35,307 nucleotides of DNA from an uncultured Spirochaetales bacterium (lineage in GTDB: Bacteria; Spirochaetota; Spirochaetia; Sphaerochaetales; Sphaerochaetaceae). This document shows, in pieces, positions 33,816-35,307 of the stretch. The stretch lies in NCBI GenBank assembly GCA_949287505.1, contig CASEGX010000084.1:1-35307 (forward strand). The letters are read 5' to 3'. The notes under the pieces were generated by a model. The model was given only the letters and a program-made list of their open reading frames with translations. It did no database searches and was not told the DNA's origin. The first letter of the stretch is position 1; every line of letters begins with the position of its first letter. Made by a program: the position numbers and the translations under genes.

Positions 33816-34868
33816 ATGAAAAAGGTACTTGTATCTCTGCTCGTTCTCGCTCTTGCAATGACAAGCGTATTCGCAGCAGTGAATTTCTCTGGTGAGTTTG
33901 TTGCTGGCTACAACTTCAACATGGACAAAGATGGCAAGTGGACATCTCACATCATGGGACAGGATGGAACTGGATCCCATACAACAAAGCTTAACCTCGG
34001 TGTTTCCGATGAAGCTGGTATTTGGTCAATTTCAGCAGAAGGTCAGATGGTTGCTGACTCCAGGCTTGCAGGCGATATCTCCATTGATATGATGAAGCTT
34101 TTCGGAGCTGATTCCGACCTTTCTGTAAAGCTTGGTCTTTCCATGAACGACGAGCAGGTTGTTCTCAGAGCATATTCCAACCAGTCTGGAAAGAATTTTG
34201 ACAGAATCAGAACAGCTGCTGATGGCCTCTGGACAAACGTAAATGTTGCTTATGGTGACCTTGTTCAGGTACAGGTTGCTGGTGCTCCTAAGCTTGAGGC
34301 TGGCAAGGAAGATGGCACAGCTGATCAGGCAAATGTCGGTGGTGGTGATCTCGTTGTTTCTGCAATGACAGCTCCTATCGATGGCCTCAAGGTTTCTGCT
34401 GGTTGGGTTCTCAATGGAGATGGACAGAACGAGTCTGGAACAGAGGGTGCTATCACAGCTGCTGCTGATGTAAACGTTGGTGCTCTTGCTGGTCTTAACT
34501 TCGACCTTGGTGCATCTGCATCTTATATCTATGGTTTCGGACCAGAGAACAGCGTTATCGCAGCTACAGTTTATGGTGGTATTGATCTTGTTAGCCTCGC
34601 AGCTGAGTGGTCACTCAACACAGCTACAGACAAGAACTTCCTCTATGTTGGTGCAGATTTCAACGTTGTTGAGAACATGCTTCTTGAAGTATTCTTCGGT
34701 GCTAACGACATTGAAGATTTTGAGAACCAGTTCTTCGTTGGTGGAACAGTTGGATACACACTCAACACAGTTACATTCAAGCTTGGTCTTGAGTATGCTG
34801 CTGGTTCTGCATTCGACTATGACCTTCCTGGTCTCTCAATCGTACCTCAGGTTTCTGTTACATTCTAA
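33816..34868 (+). CDS. Porin-like major outer-membrane protein
   Basis: This is an exported protein of 350 aa from the ATG at 33816, which has GGAGG five bases upstream; an in-frame ATG 15 codons earlier is ignored. The signal peptide MKKVLVSLLVLALAMTSVFA is followed by AVNFSGEFVAGYNFN, a typical barrel opening. The mature protein is acidic and rich in Gly, Ala, Asp and aromatic residues in alternating strands (LSVKLGLSMNDEQVVLRAYS, LNFDLGASASYIYGFG, NTVTFKLGLEYAAG). It ends in VPQVSVTF, with the terminal phenylalanine expected for BamA-dependent insertion. Its strong promoter, terminator and selective codon use suggest an abundant porin. The substrate is unknown. Confidence 0.85.
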   Translation: MKKVLVSLLVLALAMTSVFAAVNFSGEFVAGYNFNMDKDGKWTSHIMGQDGTGSHTTKLNLGVSDEAGIWSISAEGQMVADSRLAGDISIDMMKLFGADSDLSVKLGLSMNDEQVVLRAYSNQSGKNFDRIRTAADGLWTNVNVAYGDLVQVQVAGAPKLEAGKEDGTADQANVGGGDLVVSAMTAPIDGLKVSAGWVLNGDGQNESGTEGAITAAADVNVGALAGLNFDLGASASYIYGFGPENSVIAATVYGGIDLVSLAAEWSLNTATDKNFLYVGADFNVVENMLLEVFFGANDIEDFENQFFVGGTVGYTLNTVTFKLGLEYAAGSAFDYDLPGLSIVPQVSVTF

Positions 34869-34892
34869 TAGAGAATTACAGGTATGTAATAA

Positions 34893-34922
34893 ATGGCCGC
34901 GGGAAACTGCGGTCATTTTTTA
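34893..34922 (+). terminator. Rho-independent terminator of the porin-like gene
   Basis: ATGGCCGC (34893-34900) pairs with GCGGTCAT (34909-34916, one G-U pair) around an 8-base loop, followed by TTTTTTAAT. It lies 24 bases after the stop. Confidence 0.88.
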
Positions 34923-34989
34923 ATCCCAATAAACTTTTATTTTTTAGCCGAATCGGCTGTTCATTGCGTATAGATTATCAGGTGATACT

Positions 34990-35307
34990 ATGAATGAAAT
35001 AATCTATACTGAAGACATGAAAGAAATTGCGACAGATATCTTTTCTTTTGAGAATTTTGTGAAAAATAATGTCGTGTATGTGGATAAGACGGAATATGCA
35101 TACCGTCTTTTGAATCATTCTAAGAAGAGTTTCTTTCTTTCTCGACCAAGAAGATTCGGTAAGTCTCTCTTCTGCTCAATGCTTCACTCTCTCTTTGAAG
35201 GAAAGAAAGAGCTGTTCAAGGGACTCTATATCGCAGAGAAGACGGATTATGACTTCCGCCCATATCCCGTGCTTCATTTCGATTTCAGCGGCATGGAGAT
35301 CAACGGG
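34990..35307 (+). CDS. AAA-ATPase-like protein (DUF1703-associated family), 5' part; runs off the window
   Basis: The first 106 codons of an AAA-ATPase_like (PF09820-type) protein are visible. The N-terminus carries FENFVKNNVVYVDKTEYAYRLL and a P-loop-like RPRRFGKSLFCSMLHSLFEG, then KTDYDFRPYPVLHFDFSG. These proteins are abundant, often multi-copy, in gut anaerobes and spirochaetes, usually with a C-terminal PD-(D/E)XK-like domain. Their function is not established. AGGTGAT lies before the ATG. The C-terminal domain is outside the window. It follows the porin terminator and is an independent unit. Confidence 0.85.
   Translation, partial: MNEIIYTEDMKEIATDIFSFENFVKNNVVYVDKTEYAYRLLNHSKKSFFLSRPRRFGKSLFCSMLHSLFEGKKELFKGLYIAEKTDYDFRPYPVLHFDFSGMEING

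Overview
The window looks like chromosomal DNA of a diderm, host-associated or fermentative bacterium, most likely a spirochaete (Sphaerochaeta-like). This is inferred from three things. The alanyl-tRNA synthetase is about 597 residues and stops after the editing domain, the short form I associate with spirochaetes. There are two signal-peptide-bearing outer-membrane-type proteins, so the cell has an outer membrane. The fatty-acid operon, however, has the Firmicutes (Streptococcus/Clostridium) gene order. Exchange of genes between Sphaerochaeta and Clostridia is known, which would fit. No rRNA, tRNA, CRISPR array, insertion sequence or phage gene was seen.

Layout. (1) 1-1246, minus: 5' part of glycogen phosphorylase. 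(2) 1534-11007, minus: an eleven-gene fatty-acid synthesis operon, acpP-fabK-fabD-fabG-fabF-accB-fabZ-accC-accD-accA-acyl-CoA synthetase. It is tightly overlapped, ends in a hairpin terminator and starts behind a perfect inverted repeat at 11044-11068. No fabH is present. (3) 11438-15838, plus: a sugar ABC importer with two paralogous binding proteins, one soluble and one a lipoprotein, flanking two permeases, and no ATPase. (4) 15830-19559, minus: a GHKL kinase, a YesM-type kinase and a YesN-type regulator in one overlapping operon, convergent with the importer and probably controlling it. (5) 19580-23198, plus: ketopantoate-reductase-like protein, divergent DprA, short AlaRS. (6) 23246-27209, minus: OPT transporter, RlmN, XRE regulator and SDR. 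The gap between rlmN and the regulator carries a structured plus-strand element with its own terminator, which I read as a candidate small RNA. (7) 27333-27839, plus: small outer-membrane protein, convergent with hflX. (8) 27874-31987: hflX (minus) divergent from pepF and an RlmD-type m5U methyltransferase (plus), with start codons 47 bp apart. (9) 32168-34868, plus: enolase and a porin-like protein, both with clear promoters and terminators. (10) 34990-end: 5' part of an AAA-ATPase-like gene.

How it works together. The fab/acc genes cover malonyl-CoA formation and the full elongation cycle. The terminal acyl-CoA synthetase could add exogenous acids. The importer, two-component genes, glycogen phosphorylase and enolase fit a carbohydrate-fermenting lifestyle.

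The least ordinary signals are regulatory. They are the candidate small RNA at 24468-24597, the pepF/hflX and panE promoters whose predicted start points fall on the start codon (leaderless mRNAs), two hairpins that can cover Shine-Dalgarno sequences (12736-12774 and 33763-33810), and the FAS operator-like repeat. I did not find a clear new multi-gene defence or mobile system.
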